Assembly: GCA_001692895.1 (NCBI GenBank)
Contig: KV748215.1
Location: 1,099,720 to 1,163,719, forward strand
Origin: Cenococcum geophilum 1.58
Lineage: Eukaryota; Ascomycota; Dothideomycetes; Gloniales; Gloniaceae
Direction of reading: 5' to 3'
DNA length: 64,000 nt
Below are positions 11,829-25,264 of the stretch, piece after piece. The notes beneath the pieces were generated by a model. That model was not told where the DNA came from. It ran no database searches and saw nothing but the letters and a program-made list of their open reading frames with translations. The position numbers and the translations under genes are program-made. Position 1 is the first letter of the stretch. The number at the start of each line of letters is the position of its first letter.

Positions 11829-13652
11829 ATGGATCGAGATAGGGATCGAAGGTTTGCTGCCCTATCCAGCCCGCACTAAACCCATATACACATCCCGCAG
11901 GAAATTTCTTTTTCTTTGGCTTGGTATATAGTGATTAAGACTTACATCTTGTTCTTCGGTTGACGCGATTTCACACTTGGCCGCGGACTGACAACTCCCA
12001 AGAGATGACAGATACACCTACCGACCAGCCCGTTCACCTCCACCACGCGATAGCTACCGATCCACGCGCTCACCCCCCAGAAGAGGCCCACCACTTGTCG
12101 CAGATACATATGTCCCTTCGAACCGAGCTTCGCGACCCCGAAGTCGCTCTCCAGCATACCGTCGCCGATCAAGAAGCCCCCGAATTAGGGGAGAATCCGA
12201 AAGTTGGAGGGCAAGGCCGAGATCACCAATACGTAGGGGATACTCTCCAAGGCGGGATGATTATAGAGGAGATACTCGTGGCAGGTCGCCTCGACGTGAT
12301 GGATATGACCCTGCATATGGACGTTCGCCACGTCCTGCTAGAGATAGGTCACCACTGCCATTAAAGCGTGGTCGAGATATCTCACCTGCAAGGAGCCGTG
12401 GCATGCGCTCGCCACCTGCAAAGAGGGAGAGGATAGACTCGCCACCTCGCGCAAGTAGATATGAGGAACCAAGATCGCGTGCTCAGAGGTACTTGATTCC
12501 AACTTTTTTCCTGGCCTATTGGCCAGTTGTACAAACGGAGCTGACCCTACCTCTAGTCCTCCTCGCAGGCCTTATTCGCCTCCTCGCGATAGCCGCGGGT
12601 ACCGTCGTCATTCACCGTCGCCTCGCCGAGAACCACGAGTTGATCCATATGCTGTAGATAGCTGGAGAAGACGGTCGCCCTCACCAGCTCGACCTTCATA
12701 CCCATCTAATGAAGCGTCTGGTCGAGGATCTGCTGCAACTTCGCGACGTTCATCTCCTCCAGCTCATCAGAGTAGAGCTACCTTAGTCCCTGAGGAGAGG
12801 CCTAGCAGATCTGAAGTGATCTCTCCCGCACCTCGTTCCCCTTACCGCACCAGATCGATTGAGCGCGAGCGGGAACGTTCTCCCCCCCGCCGGCGGGATT
12901 CTCCTCCCACAGGCCCACGAGAACGCGAATACTCAAATGGAGCCCCGCTACCCACTGCGCCATCATATCGCAACGGCGAAGCAAATTTTGTACGCGCTCC
13001 TCCAACTGGCCCAGCCGCTCGAAGTTTCACCTCTCCAGCCATGTCGCCACCAGTCGGTCCCTCTTCAAACTCAATTTCTATGTCTGCACATGCCCGCTCC
13101 AGTAACCCCGTTCTTGCCGCTCCAACTCGTCCGCGCGGTGGTGGTGGCAGTAGTGGCCGAGGCTACGCGGGTGATTATCCTCGTGAGTATGCTAGTGCTC
13201 CACCTCGTCGTGGTTCTGCACATTGGTCTGGAGGTCGTGGTGGCCCAGGTGGAGCTCCCTACTATAGTGGACCGCCGTCTGGCCCCCGCGGTTCCTCTGG
13301 AGGGGGGCCACCACCGTTCGCACCGCCATTCCGTGGGTCTAGTAACAGCACCTCTACTACCTACCCGCGCACGCAGCGCTTCCGAGACCATCTTGCTGAT
13401 TTGCCGGCCACAGTACCTGGCGGCCAGAAGGCCCCGGAGCTGATCGACAAGAGCAAGATTGCCAAGCTCGAGGAAGAAGCGCGGAAGTTGAGAGAGCTGA
13501 TCGAGGCCAAGCAGGCAAAGAAAAGGCAGGGCATTAGAGAATGGGAGGTGCTCGAACGGGAAGGTAATAATGCCACCCTACGAGCAGATTTAGCGGAGCA
13601 ACAGCTGAGGTCGCTGAATGGAGAGGGAGAAGTCGGTGGGGCTGCATTTTAA
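11829..13652 (+). CDS. Arg/Ser-rich nuclear protein with conserved C-terminal helix
   Basis: Likely nuclear RNA-processing or chromatin-associated protein; precise role unknown. Three predicted exons, 11829-11851, 12003-12488, 12557-13652, total 1605 nt (534 aa). The start MDRDRDRRDDRY is rebuilt across a 151-nt intron and leads into an RS/RSP-rich domain (RSPPRR, RSRSPAYRRRSRSP, SPARSRGMRSPP) to about residue 300. Next is a Gly/Pro/Ser low-complexity region. The C-terminus (about residues 445-525) is a charged helical or coiled-coil segment (KIAKLEEEARKLRELIEAKQ) that is not low-complexity and is probably the conserved part. The frame across exon 2 differs from the longest open frame there; it was chosen because it alone gives RS repeats continuing into exon 3. 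The first intron is the least certain boundary. Confidence 0.8.
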
Positions 13653-14137
13653 ACGATTCTGGGAAGAACCTGATTGGATTTGCTTTACTCAAAGGCGGGC
13701 AACGCTGAATGCGAAATTGAGCAAAAGGTGCGGTTGATTGGACAGATGAACGGTCTGAGTAATAGATGCGGCATTTAGCTTTCATAACGGCGTAACGTTT
13801 GGAGGGTGTATTATATTTCCGTTTCATCTCAGGCTTTTCCGCAGTTGATGGATGATGGAAAGGTTGATCAGGACTTCGAAGCGTCTTCTTCGGTGTAAAT
13901 TTTATAGCTATTCTATTCAGAACGAAAACTAGTAATTGGGTATATGCAAATGCAAAGTGTTGCTAGTGATAGGCTATGAGCAGCCATAACTAGCTGTCAA
14001 ATTGTTATCATGGGAGCCCACCGTGTAAAAAATCATTTGGACCGCGGATTAAGTTCCGCTATCGATAAGCTTCGTCAAAAATCCAACGAGTCATTGCGGG
14101 CCTCCAATCCCACCTCACTCAACCAATAGCTTCAACC
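13653..14137. other. Intergenic region
   Basis: 3' UTR of the RS protein gene and upstream sequence of the Pol III subunit gene; nothing else seen. Confidence 0.5.
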
Positions 14138-17100
14138 ATGCCGCCAAAACCCAAGAAAGCAGGGCATGTTGAGGTCGGCGAGGGTAGTGCGAAGGTCGGG
14201 GCGCTCATTTCTAGCTTGTAGTGTTTGATACAGCCCGCTGACTTTATGCAGGACGCTGCGAAATTGCCTCCTCGAAAACGCGGGCCCGTTGGTACCAAAG
14301 CGAAAGATGCCTCCGACACCACTGCTACTACCCCTGCCGTTACAGCTGAAGATGGAGAGATGCAGGATGGAGCGGAGGCGGCTGAGGAAACGGGCGCGGC
14401 GACCGCGAAACCAGCAAGGAAGAGAAAATCGCACGCGGCGCACGCGGGAAAGGACGATTTCTCGTCGCTGCTCGAGCCCTTCTACTACGGCAAGTCGCTG
14501 ACCGACCCAATCAACACGGCGCAGGATAAGTGGAACCTGCTGCCGGCGTTCCTGAAAGTGAAGGGGCTGGTCAAGCAACATATCGACTCGTTCAATCATT
14601 TCGTGGAGGTCGAGCTGAAGAAAATCGTTGAGGCGAACCAATATGTGTATAGTGACGCGGATGATAAGTTTTACTTGAAATATACGGGAATCAGGGTGCT
14701 TAAGCCGAACCGGTCGGATGAGGACGATATTAAGAATTTGAAGAGCACGATTACGCCGAATGAGTGCCGGCTGAGGGATATGACTTATGCGGCGCCCATT
14801 GTGGTGGATATTGAGTATCGGAGGGGCAATGTGAGGGTGAAGAGGAACGAAATTAGGATTGGCAGAATGCCGATTATGCTGAGGAGCTCGAAGTGCGTGC
14901 TACATGGGAAGAGCGGGAGGGATATGGGGTTGTTGAATGAGTGTGAGATTGATCCAGGTGGCTACTTCATTATTAGAGGACAAGAGAAGGTTATTCTGGT
15001 TCTAGAGCAGTTGAGCAAGAATCGGGTTATTGTGGAGAGTGCAAAGGGGATTATGCAGGCTAGTGTTACGAGGTAAGTCTATCTGATTGGACGCTCATGG
15101 CGTTTTGCCATCTCGAGCATCCCTTGCATTTGACATAAAACCGGCTGATTTGAGCCAGTTCTACACATGAGAGGAAGTCGAAGACATATGTGATCCTTAA
15201 AAAGGGCTGCATGTATCTCAGGCACAATATTCTCTCTGAAGAGATTCCTATCGTCATCATCTTGAAAGCCATGGGAGTCCAGTCCGATCATGAAATCCTT
15301 CTTTTAGTAGCCGGAGAAGACAATATATATCAAGACGAGTTTGCGGTCAACTTCGAGGCGTGTGCAAGAGAAGGAGTACACACTCAACAGCAAGCCTTGG
15401 AGTACATTGGTTTCAGGGTCAAACTCATGAAGAAGCCACAAGGATCTTTTCAGAGAAGGAATTACCAGCACGAAGCTATTGAATGCCTCTCTTCAGTCGT
15501 TATCACCCACGTCCCTGTTTATGGCATGAACTTCCGTCCCAAAGCTCTCTATATTGCTTTTATGGTTCGGAGGGTATTGATGGCTATGCACGATCCCACT
15601 CTCGTAGATGACAGAGATTACGTTGGCAATAAGCGGCTGGAATTGGCTGGTCAGATGCTGTCATTGCTTTTCGAAGATCACTTCAAACGCTTTAACCATG
15701 AGTTCAAGATGAGCATTGACAAAGTCCTCAAAAAACCAAATCGAGCGCAGGAGTTCGACGCGTATTACCATATCGGTATACATGGGAACCACATCACCAT
15801 GGGTATGGAGAGGGCTATGGCTACTGGTAATTGGAACTTGAAACGATTCAGGATGGAGAGAGCCGGCGTTACCCATTTGTTGAGCCGTCTCAGCTACATC
15901 AGTGCTCTGGGGATGATGACGAGAATCAGCAGTCAATTCGAAAAGACAAGAAAAGTCAGTGGACCTCGTGCGCTACAACCGTCTCAATTTGGCATGCTTT
16001 GCCCCTCCGACACTCCTGAAGGCGAGTCTTGCGGTCTGGTGAAAAACCTAGCACTCATGACACATATTACTACCGATGATGATGAGGACCCAGTGCGAAA
16101 AATAGTTTTCGTTCTTGGTGCAGAAGATGTCACCTCGGTCAGCGGTATGGAGGTTTATGCTGAGGGAGCTTACATTATCTTCATCAACGGTACTCCCATT
16201 GCATTAACGCGCTCACCCAAACAATTTCTGAATGGCTTTCGAAAATTTCGGAGAATGGGAAGAATATCAGAGTTCGTGAGTATTTATATCAATCATCACC
16301 ACAACGCGGTTCACATCGCGACCGACGAGGGAAGAATCTGTAGGCCTCTGATCGTTGTGGAGAGGGGCCGATCAAAGGTCACTACAAGATATTTAAAAGC
16401 ACTACGAAAAGGAACTATGGACTTTGACGATTTCCTCTCTCGTGGGCTGGTCGAGTACCTTGATGTCAACGAAGAGAATGACTGCAACATTGCTGTCTAC
16501 GAACATGACATCAACGAACATACTTCTCATCTCGAAATTGAACCTTTCACAATCTTGGGAGCAGTTGCTGGCTTGATCCCCTATCCTCACCACAATCAGT
16601 CTCCTAGGAATACATACCAATGTGCTATGGGTAAACAAGCCATCGGGGCCATAGCATACAACCAGTTCACCCGCATTGACACGCTATTATACCTAATGGT
16701 CTATCCACAACAACCCATGGTCAAAACTCGCACCATTGAGCTCATCAAGTATGATAAGCTCCCCGCAGGCCAGAACGCTACTGTCGCTGTCATGTCCTAC
16801 TCAGGTTACGATATCGAAGACGCGCTCGTCCTCAACAAAGCCTCCTGCGACAGAGGCTTTGGTCGATGCCAAGTCTTCAAGAAAATCTCCACGACGCTGA
16901 AGAACTACGCGAACGGCAACAGTGACCGTATCAACGCGGGTGCATTGATCAAAGACAAAAAGGAGCATCTCAAGCTCGGGCGTGACGGTCTCGTAGAGGT
17001 CGGCGAACAGCTCGAGAAAGACGACGTCTACATTCTCAAATCCTCGCCCGTCAATACCGCCGTCTCAGGCGTGGGTGGGGACATCGGACGAGACGAATGG

Positions 17101-17958
17101 CGCGACGTGCACGGCAGCTACAAACTGCCCGACCCAAGCTACGTGGACAAGATCCTAATCGCAGAGAACGACAACGCGACCAAGATCATCAAGATCCAGA
17201 CGCGGCAGACGCGACGCCCCGAGCTCGGCGACAAGTTCTCCAGTCGGCACGGGCAGAAAGGCGTCGTGGGCATCATCGCGGCCCAGGCCGACATGCCCTT
17301 CAACGACCAAGGCATCGTGCCCGATATCATCATGAACCCGCACGGTTTCCCGTCGCGTATGACGGTCGGCAAGATGCTGGAGCTCGTGTCCGGTAAGGCG
17401 GGCGTGCTGGACGGGTCGCTGCAGTATGGGACCGCGTTCGGCGGGTCCAAGATCGAGGACATGGCCGATTTGCTGCTCAAGCATGGGTTCAGCTACTCCG
17501 GAAAGGATTACTTGACCTCGGGCATCACGGGCGAGAGTCTGCCCAGCTATGTCTTCTTTGGCCCCATCTACTACCAGAAGCTCAAGCACATGGTCATGGA
17601 TAAGATGCACTCGCGGGCGCGCGGCCCACGCGCTACCCTGACGCGGCAGCCGACGGAGGGTAGGTCGCGCGACGGTGGGCTTAGGCTGGGAGAGATGGAG
17701 CGGGATTGTCTGATTTCGTATGGGGCGAGTCAGCTGCTGCTTGAGAGGCTGATGATCAGTAGCGATGCGCATGAGTGCGATGTCTGTGAGCGGTGTGGTA
17801 TGATGGGGTTTCAGGGGTGGTGCCAGAGTTGCGGGTCGAGTGGTGGAGTGGTGCGCTTGACGATGCCGTATGCAGCGAAGTTGTTGGTGCAGGAGTTGCT
17901 GAGTATGAATGTTAAGACAAGGCTGGGGTTGGGAGACGAGTTCCCGGATGGAGACTAG
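14138..17958 (+). CDS. RPC2: RNA polymerase III second-largest subunit (RPC2/Rpc128)
   Basis: Catalytic-core subunit of RNA polymerase III, which makes tRNAs, 5S rRNA and U6 in the nucleus. Exons: about 14138-14194, 14252-15072, 15159-17958, giving about 1225 aa. Family motifs run in order: [21 protein letters not shown] at the N-terminal protrusion, the fork region [41 protein letters not shown], the hybrid-binding [31 protein letters not shown], and a C-terminal zinc site CDVCERC...[15 protein letters not shown] and the clamp sequence assign it to Pol III rather than Rpb2 or Rpa2. The second intron (15073-15158) is clear. The first exon is less so: the acceptor at 14250-14251 has a GCTGAC branch site, but the donor is a weak GTC (14195, or 14174 in the same phase). 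Confidence 0.96.
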
Positions 17959-20919
17959 AAGTAGAACGGAGGGGGAGAATGGAGGAGGGATTTATGGTTT
18001 GTGGGAATATCACGGATGAAAGGGTATGACGGGATCGGGATGAAAGCATTTGTGGTGTTTATGGGGGAATGGTCGATAGCATTGCGAGGCTGCATTCCAA
18101 GGTGTTGTGGAGGTATTGCTTGATGATTTTGTGCGATTCAGGAGCGTAGATGATCGTGGACTGTACATATTTTAAACCTCAACAGATCATGAAAAGTGTG
18201 ACCATCTCAGGTGCCGTTGGTAAAAGCATACATACCAAGAGCTATCCTGTAGTGCTTGCCACATTGTGGGTATTTCAGATAAGGGCTCGAAGCAATTCAG
18301 AATAGGATTTGCGCAGAGCTTGTATAGTTTTCTTCAGCACCTGAAGTCGTTCGTGGAGATATAAGAGATGAGATTAGGTGTACGCCTCAACTGTGCATGG
18401 AATATGTGCATTAATTAACTGTGCCAGTTCATGAAGGCTTTTGTGAACTTGGTTAGGATTTATGAAGTGGATAGGGGTAGATCGTATAAGGGCTAAGTAA
18501 GCACTGGAATCTTTTTTAAAAAAAAAACCATGAGTACCTGATACATAACTGATACAAACGCACGCCTGAGGAGCCACTCGATGGCTGTTTGAAGTCCCTC
18601 AGGACTAACCATGCAGAGGAACTTGTATGGCTCTGATTTCTCGGGTGCCTAAAGCCATTCACGATAGCACATACGACAACGAAGATTGAATGCACGCATC
18701 AGCAGCAACTAGGATATGCAATGGATCCACGTGGATGAGCTGTTCTAAACGCCGTGCAAGCAGGCTTTCGGGGACTTAATTGGAATTTAGGGAGTAGATA
18801 ATTTTCAAAAATCGAGTGCGCCCTGTTGAGAATGAAAAGTGGGTGTTGGAGCAATGACTCGGGGGTCGTCATCCTATACGCTCTCCAAGCTCTTGGTTTC
18901 TTGATGACTGCACACAATGATGTGCCTCGACGTAGGAAATTGATACTCTTGAAAATCACGAGTATTTTCTGGCAGTATGAAAAGTAGGTGAGCGGAGAGC
19001 TACGTGTTGGCTTGCATGTCCCAAAAGGGATATGTGGCGGCGGTATCGAAGGTGCGCCGACATACCGAGAAGTGCGCTGGGATCTGGAGACGGCTCTTAA
19101 TGATTCCAAACAAAGTAGGAATGCCGCTGTATACGAAGTCTGTGAGCCACCCTTGCCCAAGCGGCAGGCGTTCTGCGGGTATTAGGTGGGTTCATGGCAG
19201 GCAATATGGAATTTTGCTCGCCCATGCGGCTTGGGCGGGTGGATTGGTGGCTGCGCGATCTGAAACATGAGAGGCGCGGTGTTTATCGATAACGGCTAAT
19301 TTCCGCGTGCGTGCTAACGCCCAAAACAGCTTACTTCCAGGGCCAAAAGGCCGACCCCAAGCTGTTTCAAGGAGCGGTGAAGAATCACGCTGAAGCCGAC
19401 AGCGCGACAGCGGCGCCCCCCAGCGGCCGCCCTGCTGCCATCGGTGACGAGTCCGCTGCCATGCGTCTGCAATGCCCGCCTCAACGAACCGTCACAGGCA
19501 GTGGGGATGCTGGAAAACATCTGAAAACGCTTGGGAAAACGCTTGGGAAAACGCTGGGGAACTGCTGAGAACCCGCTGAGAACAAGAGGTGGGTACTACA
19601 AAAGAGGCTCCGTTCAAAACTGCGCTGCTCTGTGGGACTCGGGGCGAACCATGTCATAGACCTGCAGGGCCTTGCCCACACTGGACCGTTCCACTATTCC
19701 CTTAACTTTCTTGCTCACACACTCTCTCTATCTCCGGCGTTTTTTTCCTAATGTAGACCCAGATTTGGCAGCTCTTTTCTGAAAGTGGGCTTGGTGATAA
19801 GGCAAAATGGGATACCGACCGCACGCTGGGCGTCAAGAATGGGGCCTGGTGATGCCGTGTGCTGCGACTGGGCGCCGCTGCTGGTTGCTGCTGGGGCTTG
19901 CTAGGGCGCTGGGCCCCTCTTTCCCTCGCTGGAACCCGGGGATCCATAAGACAGTTGCAAAGATGACCCAGGCCATGTAGATCACGCCGTTGCCATTGGA
20001 GCAGCCAAGGGTTATTGCTAGGTGCTTGTGGGTGCTTGCTGGTTGCTCGCTGGGTGCTTGCTGGGTTGCTACTGTGCCAATGCTGTTCACATCCCCCATG
20101 AGCACCATCGTGAATTTCATGACGTTTAAGAGAGCCCGTTGAGTGGCCGGTTGCTCAAACTGGTAGTGCCGACCCCGTAACATTCTCCCCCCATCGAAGG
20201 GCCCAGACGCCCGCCTGTCAACCTCTCCCACGCTGTTGCAGCGCACCATCCGGCGCCTTCAAGGGCCGTCTTTATTTACATAGTCATTGGTGCGCAGTCG
20301 TGAGGCATGCGATGCGCGATGAGTTGTAGCAGAGACAGGTAGTTTGCGGCGATGCTAACGCTGCATGCTCCGTCGCGGGGACTCGAACTTTTATATGTGG
20401 CTTGCAGGAAACTGTAGTCAGGATTGTCGTTTAAGGGTCTCCGCGCCGGCTTCGCTTTGCCTTCCCACAGGACATGTACTCTATACTTTGTACGAAACTC
20501 GACATCTTTTGGCATCCGGCGCATCTGTGTTTCTTTTACTGTCTGTCTTTATTATTGAGCGTCCGGGCCAGAGCCGAATCGAGCTCCTAGAGGCCCTTTG
20601 GCGCGCACCGACCACATCACAGGCCAAGCGCTACAAGTTCCCATCCACACCTCTCTCAACCTCCTGTGGGCGTCTGAGCGAGACTGATCGCAGCACCCTG
20701 AGAAAACAAGGGCGCCCGCCCCGTGTACGAGTGAACCTGTAAGTCCATGCTCTCTTCCCGCTGCTGTTCGCTGGCTGCTGCCCGGCCGCCGGCATAGCTC
20801 TATGGCCAGCAACAGCTCCCTCGCCCTCCCCACACCGCCAACCTCAACCCCACACGTACTCGAGACGCAACGAAGAAATTCGGACTGACATTGGCGAAAT
20901 CGCTGCAGAAAACCCCATT
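17959..20919. other. Long intergenic region with short direct repeats; PUF gene upstream region
   Basis: No supported gene in about 3 kb. A 12-13-nt unit (CTTGGGAAAACG) repeats about three times near 19530-19560, with related GCTGAGAAC units after it. A GGTGCTTGCTGG-type imperfect repeat lies at about 20010-20075. The last 1 kb is probably the promoter and long 5' leader of the PUF gene. A possible tRNA T-loop at 20375-20395 was rejected. Confidence 0.4.
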
Positions 20920-23900
20920 ATGGCCTTCTCCACCGGCCTTGGAGATCGTGCCGATGACCTGCGCTTCCGCAACGCTCAATCCCCTCGCGACGAGTCATCT
21001 TTCCCTTCTATAACCTCCCCCCTTCGCGGCGTTGGCAGAGAGATGCAGGCGCATAACGCTGCCTCAAACGACGCGCGAGCCACACTCCATAGACGATTCA
21101 CCACCAATACTGTACCGACGTTACACACACCATTGCCCCCAATTGGGCAGCAACGTAGACTGGCCGCCGAGCCAGCCGAATTCACCACTGCGGTAAGCGA
21201 ATGGGCGCGATAGATCTTTTTGTTTTTATTGTCAGAGAGGAGCATAATAATAAACGGCCTGCCTGACCCATCTGAAAAAGTTATTGTACTATTTGTGGTA
21301 GAGTAGCTATTGTCGAGGACGATTTAAGGCCATCTCCCCCTTGCATCCCTCCGTGTACTCGGCCTCATCTTCTGTGCACACAACAATCTGACGGACACTG
21401 ACTGACATACTTATCTGTGTAGACATACCACAAGCTCCAAGTTGTAAGCAAACATCTTTTCTCTTCTCTCCGTTTGGAGCATCTGGGCCCAGCGTGTTCG
21501 CTAGTTGCATGCCAAGCTTCCACTCACGATATAACATTCGCCTCGAGTTGAGCGCTTCACTTTGACACCTCACCCACCCTCTATACCCTACACTTTTCAC
21601 TGACAGCTTGGTCAATATCTTGAACCTTGCTATATTTGACTCCTTGTCGAAGACCTTGATATATCTTCTTTATCTTCACATATTTCCGCTTACCTTTCAT
21701 ATTTGCGGAGCTCTGCGTCTTCATTTGAAGACAACTCACTCTAATTTTTGCACTTCGCACCTTATCACTCACATCTATTCGCCAGATCTTCTTCAACTTC
21801 GTCCTCATTCAATTACTAACATCAACCAGCTTGAAAAGAAGAAGTTGGAGTACGAATATCTTAGAGAGCAACGCAGAAGATTTGAAGCCGAAATGGAGCT
21901 CCTTGATCTTCAGTCTAAGCGTGAGGAAGATGACATTCATCGTCTTTCTCACGAAATCAATCGTTTCGGCGTTTCGGGCCACCAAAGTGAGCCAACTACT
22001 CCACCAGAGTACCGCGACAACGGCTTTCCTTCAGCTTTCTCCCGCCCAAATCGCTTCTCTATCTCTAGCATCGCTTCACCTCCAGGCATGGGAACTACTC
22101 ATGCGAGCCGCTCCGGGTCGCAAATCACCTCTCCACCTTCAGTGCCTTCCACTCAAGGCACTGCTACCACTCATATCCCTTCCAAGTCAGTTCCTGGATC
22201 TCGTCGCAACTCCGACGAGGAAGCTGAAGACGACTCTTACGACTATGATCTCGCGTCCATGAATCCAGTGCAGCGAGGGTAAGTACGAAGCTCAATTTTA
22301 GCATCACAAAATTTGTCTTGCTTTGCCATCATTGCGTCAAACCTGTGATCTCAGTCCACTACTTCACTTTCTTTGTGGAGCGGGTGAGAAGTTTTGCCTG
22401 TTATCTCTCCTTTAAGCTTATCTGCGGTTGACGTCTTGATCGATGTCAAATCGTACAACATATGCAGATCTTCTTTCTTTCCATTCTTGCCTTTTTTGCC
22501 TACGTCAGCCCACATTCCAGCGCGTCTGGCGCGTCAAACATTTATAGCTCGAGCTGATATGATTATCAGACCCAATAGACTTTCTATGCCTGTCACCGGC
22601 CTTGATCTTCGCGGTCGCAACAATACTTTGCCGGATCTTGCCTCAGTCTTGGGCCATATTAACACTACCGGCTTCCTCTTCGGTGACGATGATGAGAAGC
22701 CTGTGAACAAGGACCAAAACCCAGCTTCTCCAGATGTGAAGACTTATCTTCAGATGAATACGACAGACGACAAGTTCCCAATTCTAGTTCGTCGCGACGG
22801 TGATGGGAATGGCACCATGCAGCTATCCGCTTCATCTGCTGCCCTGGATCTGGCACTCTCTCAATCCCCCGGACCGGAGTCGCAGTTAAACGGTTGGCCA
22901 AGCTTCGCTCGTCACCGCCATGCTCAGCATAGCCTTCCAATGAACACTCTGCGTAAGGCATCTGTGCCTGACGAATTCGACATCACCCAAGCCAATGGAA
23001 ACATTGTTGAGACACCAACCAAGACTATGACCGGCAATCGTCGCTCGATGGAAGTCAAGTTCAGCTCCTTCGGAGAGCCTAAGCGTTCCAGTTACCACGC
23101 CACCCCTCCGAATGGCACCACCAATGGCATGCCGAAACTTTCGTCATCTTACTCCACCAACGACATCCCTACGCTGAAGAACAGCAATGGAGTCAACGGC
23201 ACCTCTGCCAGTAACCCTGCAAGTGTCAACTCGCATGCCGAACAACACTTCCACAATCACAATGCAAGCCTTGGTCGTATTCCTCCGAACGCGATTAACA
23301 ACCGCCACAGCCGCGAACTCTCTGGAGGTCTTGATAATCAGAAGGAGGCCTTCCGCCCGCTTCAGTCCATGCTACACGCCAGCGCTGCACCTTTTGGCCC
23401 CTCGATCACCTCCGCTGCGACTCCAACTAGTGTCGCCCCCACTACCGTCACCTCTCCCAATTTGTCGCAGTACAACACTGCTCCTGCATACTACGGCGGA
23501 TATGGAATGTCAATGTTGAATATGAGTATGGGTAATCTGCAGGTGGGTCCTCAGATGGGTGCGCAAGCTGGCTATAATCCTGCAATGCAGCCAATGTACG
23601 GTCAGAACCCATACGCGCAGTATGGTCCGTATCCGACTTACGGCCCGGGTGGCCGTTTTCAGGACAGCCAGGCTCGCGTCATCCAGAGTCGTCGTATGCA
23701 GAATGGTGAGGGTGAAGATCCGAATTATTTTTTAGAAGTTTTTTTATCAAGAACCTTTCACTTACTTTTCAAGCAGACAGCAACCGCTTTATGAACTATG
23801 ATCTCAAGACCATGCCCCGCGGTGAGATCTATGCTCTCTGCAAAGACCAACATGGCTGTCGGTTCCTGCAAAAGAAGCTGGAAGAGCGCAACCCGGAGTA

Positions 23901-25264
23901 CTTGCAGATCATCTTTGAGGAAACCAATCCATACGTTGTCGAATTAATGACTGGTAAGTTGGAGTGGAGGCGTAACTTCTGTTGTTTCGTCTTGCTAACA
24001 ATTATCGCAGATCCTTTCGGAAATTATCTCTGCCAAAAGTTGTTGGAGTACACCAACGATGAGCAGCGCACGGTCCTTGTTCACAATGCGGCTCCCCAGA
24101 TTGTCCCGATTGCCTTGAACCAGCATGGCACCCGAGCTCTACAGAAGATGATTGAGTTCATCTCTACTCCTGAGCAGGTTGGTGTTTATCAAATTCCTTT
24201 TGACTGTATTTGTCGCTGACTTTTCTAGATCCAAACCATTATCAATGCTCTAAGCAACCAAGTGGTGCCGTTGATTCAAGATCTTAATGGCAATCACGTC
24301 GTTCAAAAGTGTTTGAACCATCTCAAGGCTGAGGATGCTCAGTTCATCTTCGATGCGGTTGGTGCGCATTGCATCACTGTCGGAACTCACCGTCACGGAT
24401 GCTGCGTTCTCCAGAGGTGCATTGATCACGCTTCTGGCTTCCAGAAGGTTCAGCTCGTTCGCCAGATCACTGCCAACAGTTTCCATCTCGTGCAGGATCC
24501 CTTCGGCAATTACGTCGTTCAGTACATCCTTGATCTCAATGAACCCACGTTCACTACTCCGCTGTGCCTCGGATTCCATGGCAAGGTGCCTGAGCTTTCC
24601 AAGCAGAAGTTCAGCTCAAACGTTATCGAGAAGGTCTGTCGCTTCTTCAGCTGAGATCATGATTCGAATTTGCTAACGTTTGATAGTGCATCCGTGTCGC
24701 CGATGTCAATACTAAACGTGTCATGATTGAGGAGCTCTTGGATCCTACCGAGCTTGAGAAGCTTCTGCGCGATTCATATGCCAACTACGTCATTCAGACT
24801 GCGGTAAGTCTTTAATCTCAACATTACGAACGCACACCATTGATATCTGTTCACAGCTTGACTATGCTCCTAATGACATGTGCCTGCGTCTCATCGAGAG
24901 CATTCGCCCAATTCTGCCATCGATCCGCCAGACTCCGTATGGTCGTCGGATCCAAAGCAAGGTCCAGGAACGCGAGAGCCGTCTCGGTGCTGCCTCAGGC
25001 CATACGTCTCCTCACAACATCTCCACCACCCAGTCGCCTCAGATGGCAACCGCCTTCAGCGGACAACTGCCGGCTAGCTCCGTTTTCCAAAGCCCACCAA
25101 TGTACACAACCGTTGCCAATACATATGGCTCAAATATTGCATCACCTCAACCCCACCGCCTAAGCAACCCTCCTTTGCCGAATCATCTTCAAAACTCTGT
25201 ACAACAGTCTTTCGCGCAATTCGGTCTTGGAACCCAGCAGAACGGCCTCAACGGCTTCTTCTGA
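20920..25264 (+). CDS. PUF (Pumilio) family RNA-binding protein
   Basis: Cytoplasmic post-transcriptional regulator that binds UGUA-type elements in mRNA 3' UTRs. Predicted exons: 20920-21192, 21423-21443, 21830-22278, 22570-23705, 23777-23953, 24011-24177, 24229-24633, 24687-24803, 24857-25264; total 3153 nt (1050 aa). The N-terminal part holds a coiled coil (LEYEYLREQRRRFEAEMELL) and a Ser/Pro/Asn-rich region. The Pumilio homology domain spans the last exons, with eight repeats whose recognition residues read CR..Q, NY..Q, TR..Q, NH..Q, CC..Q, NY..Q, SN..E, NY..Q. The SN..E then NY..Q pair at repeats 7-8 is the usual UG reader. The sequence resembles yeast Puf4/Mpt5 more than Puf3. The 21-nt microexon has AG before and GTAAGC after and keeps phase; the next intron has a perfect TACTAAC branch site. 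Intron 22279-22569 is long and might hide a small exon. Confidence 0.92.

Noticed and set aside
11960-12364. 134-codon plus-strand frame
   Set aside because: A neighbouring frame gives Arg/Ser repeats that splice in phase with both flanking exons; this frame is its shadow.
20370-20400. tRNA-like T-loop (minus strand GTTCGAGTCCCCG)
   Set aside because: The T-stem does not pair and no A box or anticodon arm is present at the right distance.
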